The position numbers and the translations under genes are program-made. From Pedobacter steynii (GTDB taxonomy: Bacteria; Bacteroidota; Bacteroidia; Sphingobacteriales; Sphingobacteriaceae), in NCBI RefSeq assembly GCF_001721645.1, contig NZ_CP017141.1, positions 1,364,001 through 1,428,000 on the forward strand: a stretch of 64,000 bases of DNA. The letters run 5' to 3'. Positions 1-8,351 of this stretch are shown here, one piece after another. A model generated the notes under the pieces. It ran no database searches. It was given only the letters and a program-made list of their open reading frames with translations, and was not told the origin of the DNA. The first letter of the stretch is position 1. Every line of letters begins with the position of its first letter.

Positions 1-23
1 TTACTGAATAACCTCATTTTTCA

Positions 24-578
24 ATGAAGAAATTAAGCTTTATAGCTGTTTTCGCATTGTTTTCTTCCTTTGCTGTTGCACAGGATGCAAAACTACCTGC
101 CTTGGATTCTAGCCCGGCGGACATCGTTTATTATCCCCTAAATGCGGCAAAGGTAAAAGATGATTCCAGCCCTTCAATTAAGGTGATTTATTCAAGACCG
201 AGTAGAAAAGGACGTGAAATTTTTGGTGTACTGGAACAATTTGGAAAAGTATGGCGCCTGGGAGCAAATGAATGCACCGAAATCAGATTTTTCAAAAATG
301 TAGTAATTGGAGGCAAAAAAATTAAGGCGGGGATCTATAGCTTATATGCCATTCCGGAAAAAGATAAATGGGTAATCATTGTTAATAAGCAAACCGATCG
401 TTGGGGTGCTTATACCTATAATGAAGCAAAAGATGTAGTGAGAGTAGAGGTCCCGGTTAAAACTTTGTCACAGCCAGTAGAAGCATTATCTATGACTTTT
501 GTCCCTCAGAACGAGGGTGCTAATCTGGTCATTGCATGGGATAAAACAACGGTTGAGCTCCCTGTAACGATCAAATAG
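24..578 (+). CDS. DUF2911 family exported protein
   Basis: This is a 184-residue protein with a clear signal peptide: MKK, a hydrophobic stretch to about residue 18, and a probable cleavage after AVA before QDA. The mature part matches the DUF2911 family by its motifs PSRKGREIFG, WRLGANECTEI and AGIYSLYAIP. DUF2911 proteins are common in Bacteroidota and have no established function. The product should be periplasmic or surface-located. It stands alone, ending at a strong hairpin shared with the convergent anti-sigma gene. No catalytic residues can be argued for. Confidence 0.85.
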   Translation: MKKLSFIAVFALFSSFAVAQDAKLPALDSSPADIVYYPLNAAKVKDDSSPSIKVIYSRPSRKGREIFGVLEQFGKVWRLGANECTEIRFFKNVVIGGKKIKAGIYSLYAIPEKDKWVIIVNKQTDRWGAYTYNEAKDVVRVEVPVKTLSQPVEALSMTFVPQNEGANLVIAWDKTTVELPVTIK

Positions 579-595
579 AAACACTAAAATATAGG

Positions 596-631
596 AGAGG
601 CCCGGTAAAATGATACCGGGCCTCTTTCATT
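596..631. terminator. Bidirectional hairpin terminator
   Basis: A perfect 12-bp stem (596-607 with 614-625, core AGAGGCCCGGTA) closes a 6-base loop and is followed by TTCATTT. It lies between the stop codons of two convergent genes (578 and 648) and can serve both. Confidence 0.85.
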
Positions 632-647
632 TAAGGGCGTTTCAACC

Positions 648-1133
648 TTAAGCTCTTCTCCTTCTAAGCAGACTATCTACAAAAACCAATGCCAGAAGCA
701 GGTCGATAAAAAGAAACCCTTTAATAAAGGCAGGGGTTACATATTTCGTGAAATCGAGTTGTTCGGTCTGGAATGTAGTTTTGAAATCCAGATCTGGCAA
801 TGTAAAAGTGCTATTACTGAATACATAAACGAGAATAGCCACAATCGTACAAACAAAGAAAGACATGATGCTGTAAATGATGCGCTTATCTACCTTTGTC
901 TTTAAGGCTACAGGGGCGATTTCCAGCTTAACTTGTTCCATTACGTTCCTGGTGAACGACATGGAAGGCTCTTCGAGATCCATTCCGTTCATCTGCTCAT
1001 CAATCGCAAGAAGTTCCTTATATAAAGAACTGTAAACGGGATCAGAGGCTATTTTAGCTTCCACAGACAGGGTCTGTTCAGGGCTGGCGTTGCCATCAAT
1101 ATAATCCCAGATTTCTTCTTCCATCGTTATCAT
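648..1133 (-). CDS. Putative anti-sigma factor (membrane)
   Basis: The 161-residue protein has an acidic cytoplasmic N-terminus (EEEIWDYIDGNASPEQ) typical of Bacteroidota anti-sigma factors. It has a membrane segment around residues 87-107 (IMSFFVCTIVAILVYVF) and a second hydrophobic stretch near the C-terminus (GFLFIDLLLALVFV) followed by RRRR. The His-Cys zinc motif of classical ZAS proteins is absent. It overlaps the upstream sigma gene by ATGA, so the two are translationally coupled. That arrangement is the main reason for the call. A second ATG three codons in (1124) could be the true start. Signal sensed: unknown. Confidence 0.7.
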   Translation of the reverse strand: MITMEEEIWDYIDGNASPEQTLSVEAKIASDPVYSSLYKELLAIDEQMNGMDLEEPSMSFTRNVMEQVKLEIAPVALKTKVDKRIIYSIMSFFVCTIVAILVYVFSNSTFTLPDLDFKTTFQTEQLDFTKYVTPAFIKGFLFIDLLLALVFVDSLLRRRRA

Positions 1134-1711
1134 AATAACTCCTTTACTTCATCTTTTAACAAATATTGTAATTTATCTTTTAGTCTGATTCTTGCCCGAT
1201 GTAGTTTTACTTTCACGGTATTACTTTCCACGTTTAACGTTTTTCCGATCTCTTCCAGACTTTGTTCACCCTGGTAAAATAAGGTGATGATAGCGGCATC
1301 ATCAGCAGATAACAATGATATCGCCTGATTCAGGTATACATAGCCTGACCTTTTTTCAACTATATCTGCATTATAATCAGAAATGTGATTTTCCAGCTGG
1401 ATAATGCTTTCCTCCTCGTCTATTGATTGGACATCAAGGCGCTTTTTACGTAAAAAACTCATCGACGTGGTGTAAGTAATTGTATATAGCCAGGTAGAGA
1501 ATTTAGCGGTTTGCTTATAAGTTCCAAGAGCACGGTAAGCCTTAATGAAACAATCTTGAGCAATTTCTTCGGCATCTTCCCTGTTCTTGGAAAAACGCAT
1601 GGCCAACGTAAATACAAAGCGCTGATGACGTTTTACCAGCTCGGAATAAACCGCGGTATTTCCTGACAGGACTTCAGTAATTAAATCGATATCCGATTGC
1701 TTTTGCTGCAT
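1130..1711 (-). CDS. ECF RNA polymerase sigma factor
   Basis: This 193-residue sigma-70 family protein lacks region 1 and region 3, as in ECF factors. Region 2 is at about residues 20-90 (motifs DAEEIAQDCFIKAYRAL and KFSTWLYTI). Region 4 is at about 125-180, with the helix-turn-helix SLEEIGKTLNVESNTVKVKLHRAR. It directs RNA polymerase to an unknown regulon, presumably under control of the coupled downstream anti-sigma protein. A 14-bp palindrome sits 9 bases upstream of the ATG. Confidence 0.9.
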   Translation of the reverse strand: MQQKQSDIDLITEVLSGNTAVYSELVKRHQRFVFTLAMRFSKNREDAEEIAQDCFIKAYRALGTYKQTAKFSTWLYTITYTTSMSFLRKKRLDVQSIDEEESIIQLENHISDYNADIVEKRSGYVYLNQAISLLSADDAAIITLFYQGEQSLEEIGKTLNVESNTVKVKLHRARIRLKDKLQYLLKDEVKELL

Positions 1712-1719
1712 ATATTTTT

Positions 1720-1733
1720 AAGACGCGCGTCTT
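1720..1733. repeat. 14-bp perfect palindrome upstream of ECF sigma gene
   Basis: AAGACGCGCGTCTT is self-complementary over all 14 bases and GC-rich in an AT-rich context. It lies 9 bases before the sigma-factor ATG (1711). On the coding strand it is followed by A residues rather than T residues, so it does not look like a terminator for the gene upstream. An operator is possible. Confidence 0.5.
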
Positions 1734-1763
1734 TTTTAGAGAGGTTTCTGGGATGAAATGGAA

Positions 1764-2126
1764 TTAGAGTAGATCTTTTTGTTTATCCAGCCAGCTTTTT
1801 TCCACTGCATAAGAAAGAATGAGACCGAAACCTCCAAAGATGCTTAAACAGCCAAAGTAAACCGCAACGCTTTCGTCTTCATTTATTCCCATTGCCCTCA
1901 CTGTAAATAAGGCGATTAATAATCCTAATCCCAGGCCAACCAATAGCAATCCGAATTTTAAACTAAGGAAAGGTTTTGGCGCGCTCGCCCTTGGTCTGGA
2001 AAGACCAGGCTCTAATCCACGCTCAATCATGGCCATTTTTTCTTTGTTCGACATATACCTAAGTCCAAATACTAAGGCAGTGGCACACACAAACATGGTT
2101 ACTGGTACTATTACTTCTGCTCCCAT
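1764..2126 (-). CDS. Small membrane protein, DUF6249-like
   Basis: This is a 120-residue protein with three hydrophobic segments: about 5-23 (VIVPVTMFVCATALVFGL), about 53-73 (FGLLLVGLGLGLLIALFTV) and about 86-106. Between the first two is a conserved-looking NKEKMAMIERGLEPG segment. This layout is what I recall for the DUF6249 family that often accompanies ECF sigma genes in Bacteroidota. The family name is from memory and the function is unknown. The gene is 52 bases upstream of the sigma factor on the same strand and may be cotranscribed with it. Confidence 0.65.
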   Translation of the reverse strand: MGAEVIVPVTMFVCATALVFGLRYMSNKEKMAMIERGLEPGLSRPRASAPKPFLSLKFGLLLVGLGLGLLIALFTVRAMGINEDESVAVYFGCLSIFGGFGLILSYAVEKSWLDKQKDLL

Positions 2127-2325
2127 TTTATTTTCAATTTAATTGTTAAAGATCTGTTTTTTTGAACTGATGTTCTGTAAGCTATGACCACATGAAAATC
2201 AATCAGGTTACAGTCTTTGTTAAAAAAAATGAAATAGACTCTAATTTATTTAAAAGCTAGGGGAAAACAATTGTTACAGCGCTTCTTAAACGTAAATTAA
2301 AGGGGGGTTGTAGGAGATTAAAAAT

Positions 2326-2352
2326 AAAAAGCCGGAAATTTTCCGGCTTTTA
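2326..2352 (-). terminator. Hairpin terminator of the kinase-DinB-thioesterase operon
   Basis: AAAAAGCCGGAAA and its complement form an inverted repeat with a one-base centre, overlapping the stop codon of the minus-strand thioesterase gene. The minus-strand 3' flank is T-rich. The rest of 2127-2349 shows no gene. Confidence 0.7.
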
Positions 2353-2778
2353 TCCTTGAGGTTTGGGAATTACTGCAACCGTTAAACGGCTGATGCAATT
2401 CATTTTACCTTTGTCGTTATAGATTTTGATTTCCCATACATGAGTTTTAGCCCCAATATGAAGAGGCTTACAAACTCCGGTAACCAATCCGCTTTTGACA
2501 GGTCTTAAATGGTTGGCATTAATTTCCAGCCCTACCGCCATATATTTTTCCGGATCAATACACATATAAGACGCGATGCTTCCAAGCGTTTCTGCGAGTA
2601 CTACTGAGGCCCCACCATGCAGGATCCCGGCCGGCTGATGTGTGCGCTCATCCACAGGCATAGTTGCGGTCAGAAAATCAGCACCAATTTCTGTAAATTG
2701 TATGTCCAGTAAGCCGCCAAGATGATTCGTGGGACGATCATTTAGTTGTTCGGGCGTAAATTCGGAGAACCACATCAT
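2350..2778 (-). CDS. Hotdog-fold thioesterase (PaaI/YdiI type)
   Basis: The 142-residue single-domain hotdog protein has the family motif HQPAGILHGGASVVLAET at about residues 45-62, which forms the central helix region of acyl-CoA thioesterases. Members hydrolyse acyl-CoA esters such as aromatic or isochorismate-pathway CoA thioesters; the substrate here cannot be read. The start overlaps the DinB stop (TGATG), indicating coupling. It is the last gene of a three-gene minus-strand operon. The second of two adjacent ATGs (2775) is equally possible. Confidence 0.85.
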   Translation of the reverse strand: MMWFSEFTPEQLNDRPTNHLGGLLDIQFTEIGADFLTATMPVDERTHQPAGILHGGASVVLAETLGSIASYMCIDPEKYMAVGLEINANHLRPVKSGLVTGVCKPLHIGAKTHVWEIKIYNDKGKMNCISRLTVAVIPKPQG

Positions 2779-3284
2779 CAGATATACCTTTCTTTAAGGA
2801 CGAGTGTATGGTGCATCAGATGGCCGGCAATTACAAATAATAAAGCCCTTACTGTAATTTGGCGATCAGAAGCGGTGCCACTTCTATCCAGTTCATGTTC
2901 ATTTAAGGATTTGAAAAGGTATAGGTTTGCTTTTCTGAGCAAAGCGAATTCCTCGGATAAACTAAGAAGGCTGCGGTCAGAAAAATGTGCATTTGCCACA
3001 TAATCGTCTTCCTCAAAACCAGGCAATGCATGTTGTTCCCCACGTGCGAAACAGGTTAATCGGTACACCAGTATGCGTTCGGTATCAATGATATGTCCTG
3101 CCATCTCCTTAATTGTCCATTTACCTGGTTGATAGGCATAATCAGCCTTTTCGATCAGGTCATTAAGGAAGTCAGGAAATTCTGTAGCCTGCTTTTCCAA
3201 TATTGCCAGGATGTTGTCTCCTGAAATTTTACTAATGTAAGTTTCCGCCCAGGCGGGATACTCATGTATTTGAGGTCGGTTCAT
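2778..3284 (-). CDS. DinB family protein
   Basis: This is a 168-residue four-helix-bundle protein of the DinB/YfiT (DUF664) superfamily. Likely metal-ligand histidines are in the motif MAGHIIDTERIL (about residues 62-73) and in the C-terminal GHLMHHTLVLKERY. Such proteins are putative metal-dependent transferases or hydrolases, often thiol-related; the reaction is unknown. The first 23 bases lie inside the 3' end of the upstream histidine kinase gene and its stop overlaps the thioesterase start, so the three genes are tightly coupled. Confidence 0.8.
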   Translation of the reverse strand: MNRPQIHEYPAWAETYISKISGDNILAILEKQATEFPDFLNDLIEKADYAYQPGKWTIKEMAGHIIDTERILVYRLTCFARGEQHALPGFEEDDYVANAHFSDRSLLSLSEEFALLRKANLYLFKSLNEHELDRSGTASDRQITVRALLFVIAGHLMHHTLVLKERYI

Positions 3285-4479
3285 AAGTAATACTACTTTT
3301 TAAGATGATTCTGAATGTTGTGCCTTTTTCCAGTTCGGAGTCTTTGACAAAGATTTGCCCGTTGTGGTAGTTTTCGATAATCCTCTTTGTCAGAGAGAGC
3401 CCGAGGCCCCAGCCCCTTTTCCTGGTGGTATATCCGGGTTGGAATACCGCATCGAATTTAGAGCGGGCGATGCCTCTTCCGGTATCTGTAACATCAATAA
3501 ATACCTCTTCTTTGGTAAGATTTTCTATGATGTTAATATTAATGGAGCCTTCATTTTCAATTGCATTTGCTGCGTTCTTTAAAAGATTTTCTATTACCCA
3601 GTCAAATAGAGGAACATTGAGTAAAGCCCGTACCTGCTCGTCACCGGTAATGGTGAAAATAATCTTATCTGAGGTGCGCAATTTAAAATACGCTACAAAG
3701 TTATAAATCACCGTATAGACGACATGATCTTCTACTATAGGCTTGGATCCGATTTTAGAAAAACGGTCTGTAATAACCTCCAGGCGCTTGATGTCATTCT
3801 CCATTTCAGCAATCAAGGGGTCATCCTCTGCATTAAAACGGGATTTGATCAGCTCTACCCAGGCCATAAGCGACGAAATTGGTGTGCCCAACTGATGTGC
3901 AGTTTCTTTGGCCATACCTACCCATACCTGGTCCTGTTCTGCTTTTCTTGCTGAACTGAAAGCCACATAAGCGGTAAGCAGGAACAATCCGATTACACCA
4001 AGTTGTATGTAGGGGAAATAGCGAAGCTGAGTTAAGGTCGGCGAATCTTTATAATAAATATACAACCTGCTACCATCAAGACCGATAATTGGTGTAGGTG
4101 GATGTTGCTCTTTCATGATTTTTAGCTCTCTGACAAAATAGGCGGGATCATAGGTTTCCCCATCCTTTTTTTGAAGGCCATAATTGGTTTTCGTAGAATC
4201 CAGACCCTGATAGGTAAGAATATTTCCTTCGGCATCAACAATGATAATCGGGAGTTTAGTATTGGTTCGGATCAGGTCGATGAGGTCTGTTGTATTCTCA
4301 TCGTCGTACATCGCCATTGTCTTTTCTGTAACCTTTACATAGAGCTGGAATTGCATTCGCTCTTCACGTTCCATCTTTTTTACAAAAAAATCGCTATATA
4401 AAACGGATGCTGTGCCAATCACGATGGCAAAGAACAATAAGAAGAATTTCCAGCGGCGCTTTTTTTCGTATGGATTCAT
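3262..4479 (-). CDS. Membrane sensor histidine kinase
   Basis: The kinase is 405 residues long. Membrane segments are at about 11-29 and 157-175, flanking a periplasmic sensor of about 125 residues. The phosphoacceptor motif is ETAHQLGTPISSL near residue 195, the H-Q-L-G-T-P variant of the usual H-E-L-R-T-P. The ATP-binding domain has the N box (IENLLKNAANAI), G1 (DTGRGI) and G2 (WGLGLSL). No response regulator is adjacent, so its partner is elsewhere. It starts the operon with DinB and the thioesterase. The signal is unknown. Confidence 0.88.
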   Translation of the reverse strand: MNPYEKKRRWKFFLLFFAIVIGTASVLYSDFFVKKMEREERMQFQLYVKVTEKTMAMYDDENTTDLIDLIRTNTKLPIIIVDAEGNILTYQGLDSTKTNYGLQKKDGETYDPAYFVRELKIMKEQHPPTPIIGLDGSRLYIYYKDSPTLTQLRYFPYIQLGVIGLFLLTAYVAFSSARKAEQDQVWVGMAKETAHQLGTPISSLMAWVELIKSRFNAEDDPLIAEMENDIKRLEVITDRFSKIGSKPIVEDHVVYTVIYNFVAYFKLRTSDKIIFTITGDEQVRALLNVPLFDWVIENLLKNAANAIENEGSININIIENLTKEEVFIDVTDTGRGIARSKFDAVFQPGYTTRKRGWGLGLSLTKRIIENYHNGQIFVKDSELEKGTTFRIILKSSITYEPTSNT

Positions 4480-4549
4480 AGGTTATGAGGGCAAATTACA
4501 AAATAGCATTCAAAAATTGATGAATAGAAAGGTAACGCGGTAAAAAATA

Positions 4550-4557
4550 TATCTTTG
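4550..4557 (+). promoter_or_regulatory. -7 element (TAnnTTTG) of gltX
   Basis: TATCTTTG matches the Bacteroidota -7 consensus and lies 12 bases before the ATG at 4570, implying a very short leader. It argues against an in-frame TTG at 4555, which lies inside the element. No convincing TTG -33 element is at normal spacing. Confidence 0.65.
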
Positions 4558-4569
4558 CAGATCGTAATT

Positions 4570-6078
4570 ATGGAAAAGAAAGTAAGAGTAAGATTTGCCC
4601 CCAGCCCTACAGGCGGGTTGCATTTGGGTGGTGTACGTACCGCTTTGTTTAATTATTTGTTTGCTAAAAAACACAATGGGACTTTTATCCTTAGGGTAGA
4701 AGATACTGATCAGACACGTTTTGTGGAAGGTGCAGAGGAATATATCGTTTCTTGTCTGAAATGGTGTGGAATGTCGCCGGATGAAAGTCCGGAGTTAGGC
4801 GGGCCTTTTGAACCATATCGCCAGAGTGAACGTAAAGCCACTTACAAACAATATGCAGATCAGTTAATTGCTGATGGTTATGCTTATTATGCTTTTGACA
4901 CTCCAGAAGAACTGGATGCGAAACGTAAGGAGATTCCTAATTTTACTTATGGATTGGCTACTCGTGGGCAAATGAGGAACTCGCTCACTTTAACGGAAGG
5001 CGAAGTTGCAACTCTTCTGGCGGAGAATACTCCACATGTGGTGAGGATAAAAATGCCGGCAGATGAACTGGTTTCTTTTACGGACCTGATCCGGGGCCAT
5101 GTTAGCTTCGATACGAATCTGGTAGACGATAAAGTTCTACTGAAAGCAGATGGAATGCCTACTTATCACCTGGCAGTTGTTGCAGATGATAAAGCGATGG
5201 AAATCAGTCATATCTTCAGAGGAGAAGAATGGTTGCCGTCAGCTCCGATACATATTTTACTTTGGAGGTACCTGGGATGGGAAGATGTGATGCCGCAATG
5301 GGTACATTTACCACTGATCCTGAAGCCGGATGGAAATGGAAAATTAAGCAAGCGCGATGGAGACCGTCTTGGTTTTCCTGTGTACGCACAAAACTGGACA
5401 GATCCTAAAACCGGCGACCTGACCAAGGGGTTCAAAGAGCTTGGTTTTATGCCGGAAGCTTTTGTGAATTTACTGGCTATGCTTGGATGGAATGACGGGA
5501 CAGATCAGGAGCTATTCTCTATGGCCGATTTAATAGATAAGTTCTCAGTGGAACGGATTAGTAAGGCCGGAGCTAAGTTTGACTTTGAAAAAGCTAAATG
5601 GTATAATCATGAATGGATTAAACAGAGCGATGCCATACAACTATTGCCTGAAGTAAAAAATGCATTTGTAGCTCAGGGGATAGCAATAAAAGATGATGTT
5701 TATCTGGAGCAGGTGATTGACCTGATTAAAGATCGTTGCAATCTCTTAACGGATTTTATTCCACAAAGTGCATATTTTTTTATTGCACCTCAGGAATATG
5801 ATTTGCCGGCAGTAAAGCCAAAATGGAATGCAGAGAAGGCGGCTTTTTTTACTGCGTATACTTCCTTGATTTCGGAAGGATTATCCGCACTAGAACTGGA
5901 AGAAAAGTTCAAGGAACTGGCTGCAACACATAATTTCAAGCCGGGAGAACTAATGCTGCCGTTTAGAGTTATGTTGGTAGGGGGCAAGTTTGGACCCGGA
6001 GTGTTCGACATTTCGGTTGCACTTGGAACTACTGAAACCATCGTAAGAATCAATAATGCATTAACAGCATTTGAATAA
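4570..6078 (+). CDS. gltX: Glutamyl-tRNA synthetase
   Basis: This class I aminoacyl-tRNA synthetase of 502 residues charges tRNA-Glu. The HIGH-type signature reads PTGGLHLGGVRTALFNY at about residues 12-28. The KMSKS-type loop is KLSKRDGDR at about 260. The C-terminal anticodon-binding region ends at ALTAFE. The ATG at 4570 is chosen over the upstream TTG because MEKKVRVRFAPSP is the usual N-terminus and the promoter -7 element covers the TTG. A glnS gene is also in this window, so GltX is probably the discriminating enzyme rather than one that also charges tRNA-Gln. Confidence 0.97.
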   Translation: MEKKVRVRFAPSPTGGLHLGGVRTALFNYLFAKKHNGTFILRVEDTDQTRFVEGAEEYIVSCLKWCGMSPDESPELGGPFEPYRQSERKATYKQYADQLIADGYAYYAFDTPEELDAKRKEIPNFTYGLATRGQMRNSLTLTEGEVATLLAENTPHVVRIKMPADELVSFTDLIRGHVSFDTNLVDDKVLLKADGMPTYHLAVVADDKAMEISHIFRGEEWLPSAPIHILLWRYLGWEDVMPQWVHLPLILKPDGNGKLSKRDGDRLGFPVYAQNWTDPKTGDLTKGFKELGFMPEAFVNLLAMLGWNDGTDQELFSMADLIDKFSVERISKAGAKFDFEKAKWYNHEWIKQSDAIQLLPEVKNAFVAQGIAIKDDVYLEQVIDLIKDRCNLLTDFIPQSAYFFIAPQEYDLPAVKPKWNAEKAAFFTAYTSLISEGLSALELEEKFKELAATHNFKPGELMLPFRVMLVGGKFGPGVFDISVALGTTETIVRINNALTAFE

Positions 6079-6087
6079 TCCCGTATT

Positions 6088-6145
6088 TTTCGTTTAAATT
6101 GGTATAACAATTGTCCCAGATTTTTGTAAACCAATTTAAACGAAA
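6088..6145. repeat. 16-bp perfect inverted repeat between gltX and the metallopeptidase gene
   Basis: TTTCGTTTAAATTGGT (6088-6103) is perfectly complementary to 6130-6145, with a 26-base spacer. The right arm ends 5 bases before the ATG of the YpfJ-type gene. The arms are AT-rich and no T-run follows, so a classical terminator is doubtful. The spacer holds GATTTTTG (6119-6126), one mismatch from a -7 element. Confidence 0.75.
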
Positions 6146-6150
6146 TTTAT

Positions 6151-6990
6151 ATGCAGTGGTTCGGTAAAGGAAGTGGTAATATTGAAGACCGACGCGGGAT
6201 GAGCAGCGGCGGTGTGATTGGAGGAGGAGTAGGTATCATTGTTGTGATACTCGGGCTTCTTTTCGGACAAGACCTGACTGGGCTGGTTAGCCAGTTGCCG
6301 GTAGCACAAGAGGTACAGGGAGAAGCTAAGACCGGTGATCCAACAGATAAAGAAGGAAAATTTGTAGATGGTGTATTAGAGTCTACTAATCAGGTTTGGG
6401 TTCAACAGTTTGCGCAAATGGGTAAAGAATATGAAAAACCTGTTTTAACTTTGTTTACCAATAGCGTCCAGTCTGCATGTGGAAATGCAAGTGCTGCTGT
6501 AGGCCCGTTCTATTGTCCTGGTGACCATAAAGTATATATTGACCTGAGTTTCTATCAGGATTTACAAAATCGTTTTGGAGCTGCGGGTGATTTCGCCCAG
6601 GCTTACGTTATTGCCCATGAAGTAGGACACCACGTTCAAAATCTTCTAGGAATTTCGGAGAAAGTACAGCGGGCAAGAGCTCAGCTGAGTGAAAAAGAAT
6701 ACAACCGTCTATCGGTTAAGTTGGAACTACAGGCAGACTTCTTTGCCGGGCTTTGGGCAAACCATGCGCAAAACTTAAAGGACTTCAAATTAGAGGAAGG
6801 AGATCTTGAAGAGGCCTTAACCGCCGCAAATGCTATCGGCGATGACAAATTGCAAAAACAAGCTCAGGGAGAAGTTGTACCAGATGCATTTACACACGGT
6901 ACCTCCGCGCAGCGTATGTACTGGTTTAAGAAGGGGTTTGAGACCGGAGACATCAGACAAGGAGATACTTTTAATTCCAGCCAGCTTTAA
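6151..6990 (+). CDS. Neutral zinc metallopeptidase, YpfJ family
   Basis: The 279-residue protein has the family N-terminus MQWFGKGSGNIEDRRG, then a single membrane anchor (about residues 23-42, GVIGGGVGIIVVILGLLFG) and a periplasmic-side peptidase-like domain. The zinc motif HEVGHH is at about residues 156-161 and a downstream ELQADFFAG supplies the expected third ligand region. Family members are putative zinc peptidases with little experimental work. The gene follows gltX by 72 bases that contain a long inverted repeat. Confidence 0.88.
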   Translation: MQWFGKGSGNIEDRRGMSSGGVIGGGVGIIVVILGLLFGQDLTGLVSQLPVAQEVQGEAKTGDPTDKEGKFVDGVLESTNQVWVQQFAQMGKEYEKPVLTLFTNSVQSACGNASAAVGPFYCPGDHKVYIDLSFYQDLQNRFGAAGDFAQAYVIAHEVGHHVQNLLGISEKVQRARAQLSEKEYNRLSVKLELQADFFAGLWANHAQNLKDFKLEEGDLEEALTAANAIGDDKLQKQAQGEVVPDAFTHGTSAQRMYWFKKGFETGDIRQGDTFNSSQL

Positions 6991-7209
6991 TATAGCCGGA
7001 TATACTTGCTTATCATTCTGAAATTCCATCATATAAAGTCTTATGATGCGTTTAATTTGAAGATAAGCGGCAAGCTATTTGCAAGTTTTTTGATATAAAA
7101 GAAGTCTAAACACCTTTTATTCTTCAAACTTGTATAACTTTAGCACTAAACTATTGCACAATTATGCATTGGCAACTGAACGATTCAGTCGCCTTATTTA
7201 TTTTTAATA

Positions 7210-8334
7210 ATGATACTAATTGTAGATGATACCCCCGAGAACCTGATCTCACTAAAAAAGGTTCTGGAGAAAAATAATTTTGAAGTAGATACCGCATCAT
7301 CAGGAGAAGAGGCCTTAAAAAAAGTTCTGAAAAATGAATACGTACTGATTATTCTGGACGTACAAATGCCTGGGATGGATGGCTTTGAGGTAGCAGAAGC
7401 TATTTCAGGCTATAGTAAAGCAAGAGAAACAGCGATTATCTTTCTTTCGGCGGCTAATACTGAAAATAAATTTATTACCAAGGGGTATTCCTCAGGCGGG
7501 CTTGATTATATTACCAAGCCTGTTGATATGGACATTCTGCTTTTGAAAGTAAAAACATTTTACCGCATTTATGAGCAAAGCCGGAAGCTGATCGAGATCC
7601 AGAAGGCGTTACTGGACGAAATTGAATTTCGTAAGCAGGCCGAAAGAAAAAAAGATGAATTTATCAGTATCGCCAGTCATGAACTGAAAACACCTTTAAC
7701 CAGTGTTAAAGGATATGTACAATTGCTGGAAAGGAGCATAGAAAAAGGCGACGTTCCTACTTTAAAAAAACATCTGGTGAAAGCTCAGATCCAGCTGGAA
7801 AAACTGAATGAGCTCATCACCGATTTGCTGGATATCTCAAAAATTGAAAGTGGAAAGTTGAAATTCAACAAGCAACCTTTTATGATAGATGCTTTACTTG
7901 ATAGCGTCACAGAAATCATTCACCAGTCCAATCCCGAATTTAAGATCATCAGAACCGGAACTGCCAGAAAGGAAATCTGTGCAGATGAGATGCGGATAGA
8001 GCAGGTTATCATCAATTTCTTAACGAATGCGATTAAGTATTCTCCCGGCACCAGTGAGATCCACATCAAAGTGGAGGAACGTGGGGATCATATTTATGTA
8101 GGTGTTAAGGACTTTGGGATTGGCATTGATGCCGATCAGCAAAAAAACGTATTTGAAAAGTTTTATAGGGTAGAAGAGACCGCCATCCATTTCCAGGGAT
8201 TAGGAATCGGACTTTATATCTCTGCTGAAATCATTAGAAGACATGATGGTGAAGTAGGGGTTCAGAGTATCCCTGGGGAAGGTTCAGAATTTTATTTTAG
8301 TATTCCACTATACTCCACATCCGAGACGGATTAA
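7210..8334 (+). CDS. Soluble hybrid: receiver domain plus histidine kinase
   Basis: This is a 374-residue protein without membrane segments. An N-terminal receiver (1-120) has the acidic pair DD near residue 6, phosphoacceptor Asp50 (LDVQMPGMDG) and Lys in TKPVD. A short linker leads to HisKA with His157 (ASHELKTPLTSVKGY), then HATPase_c with the N box (INFLTNAIKYS), G1 (DFGIGI) and G2 (GLGIGLYIS). The order REC-HK suggests a kinase whose output is gated by phosphorylation of its own receiver. It opens a same-strand six-gene signalling island. TAACTTTA (7135-7142) is a near-match to a -7 element. Confidence 0.92.
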   Translation: MILIVDDTPENLISLKKVLEKNNFEVDTASSGEEALKKVLKNEYVLIILDVQMPGMDGFEVAEAISGYSKARETAIIFLSAANTENKFITKGYSSGGLDYITKPVDMDILLLKVKTFYRIYEQSRKLIEIQKALLDEIEFRKQAERKKDEFISIASHELKTPLTSVKGYVQLLERSIEKGDVPTLKKHLVKAQIQLEKLNELITDLLDISKIESGKLKFNKQPFMIDALLDSVTEIIHQSNPEFKIIRTGTARKEICADEMRIEQVIINFLTNAIKYSPGTSEIHIKVEERGDHIYVGVKDFGIGIDADQQKNVFEKFYRVEETAIHFQGLGIGLYISAEIIRRHDGEVGVQSIPGEGSEFYFSIPLYSTSETD

Positions 8335-8351
8335 AACTATAAACCCTTAGT

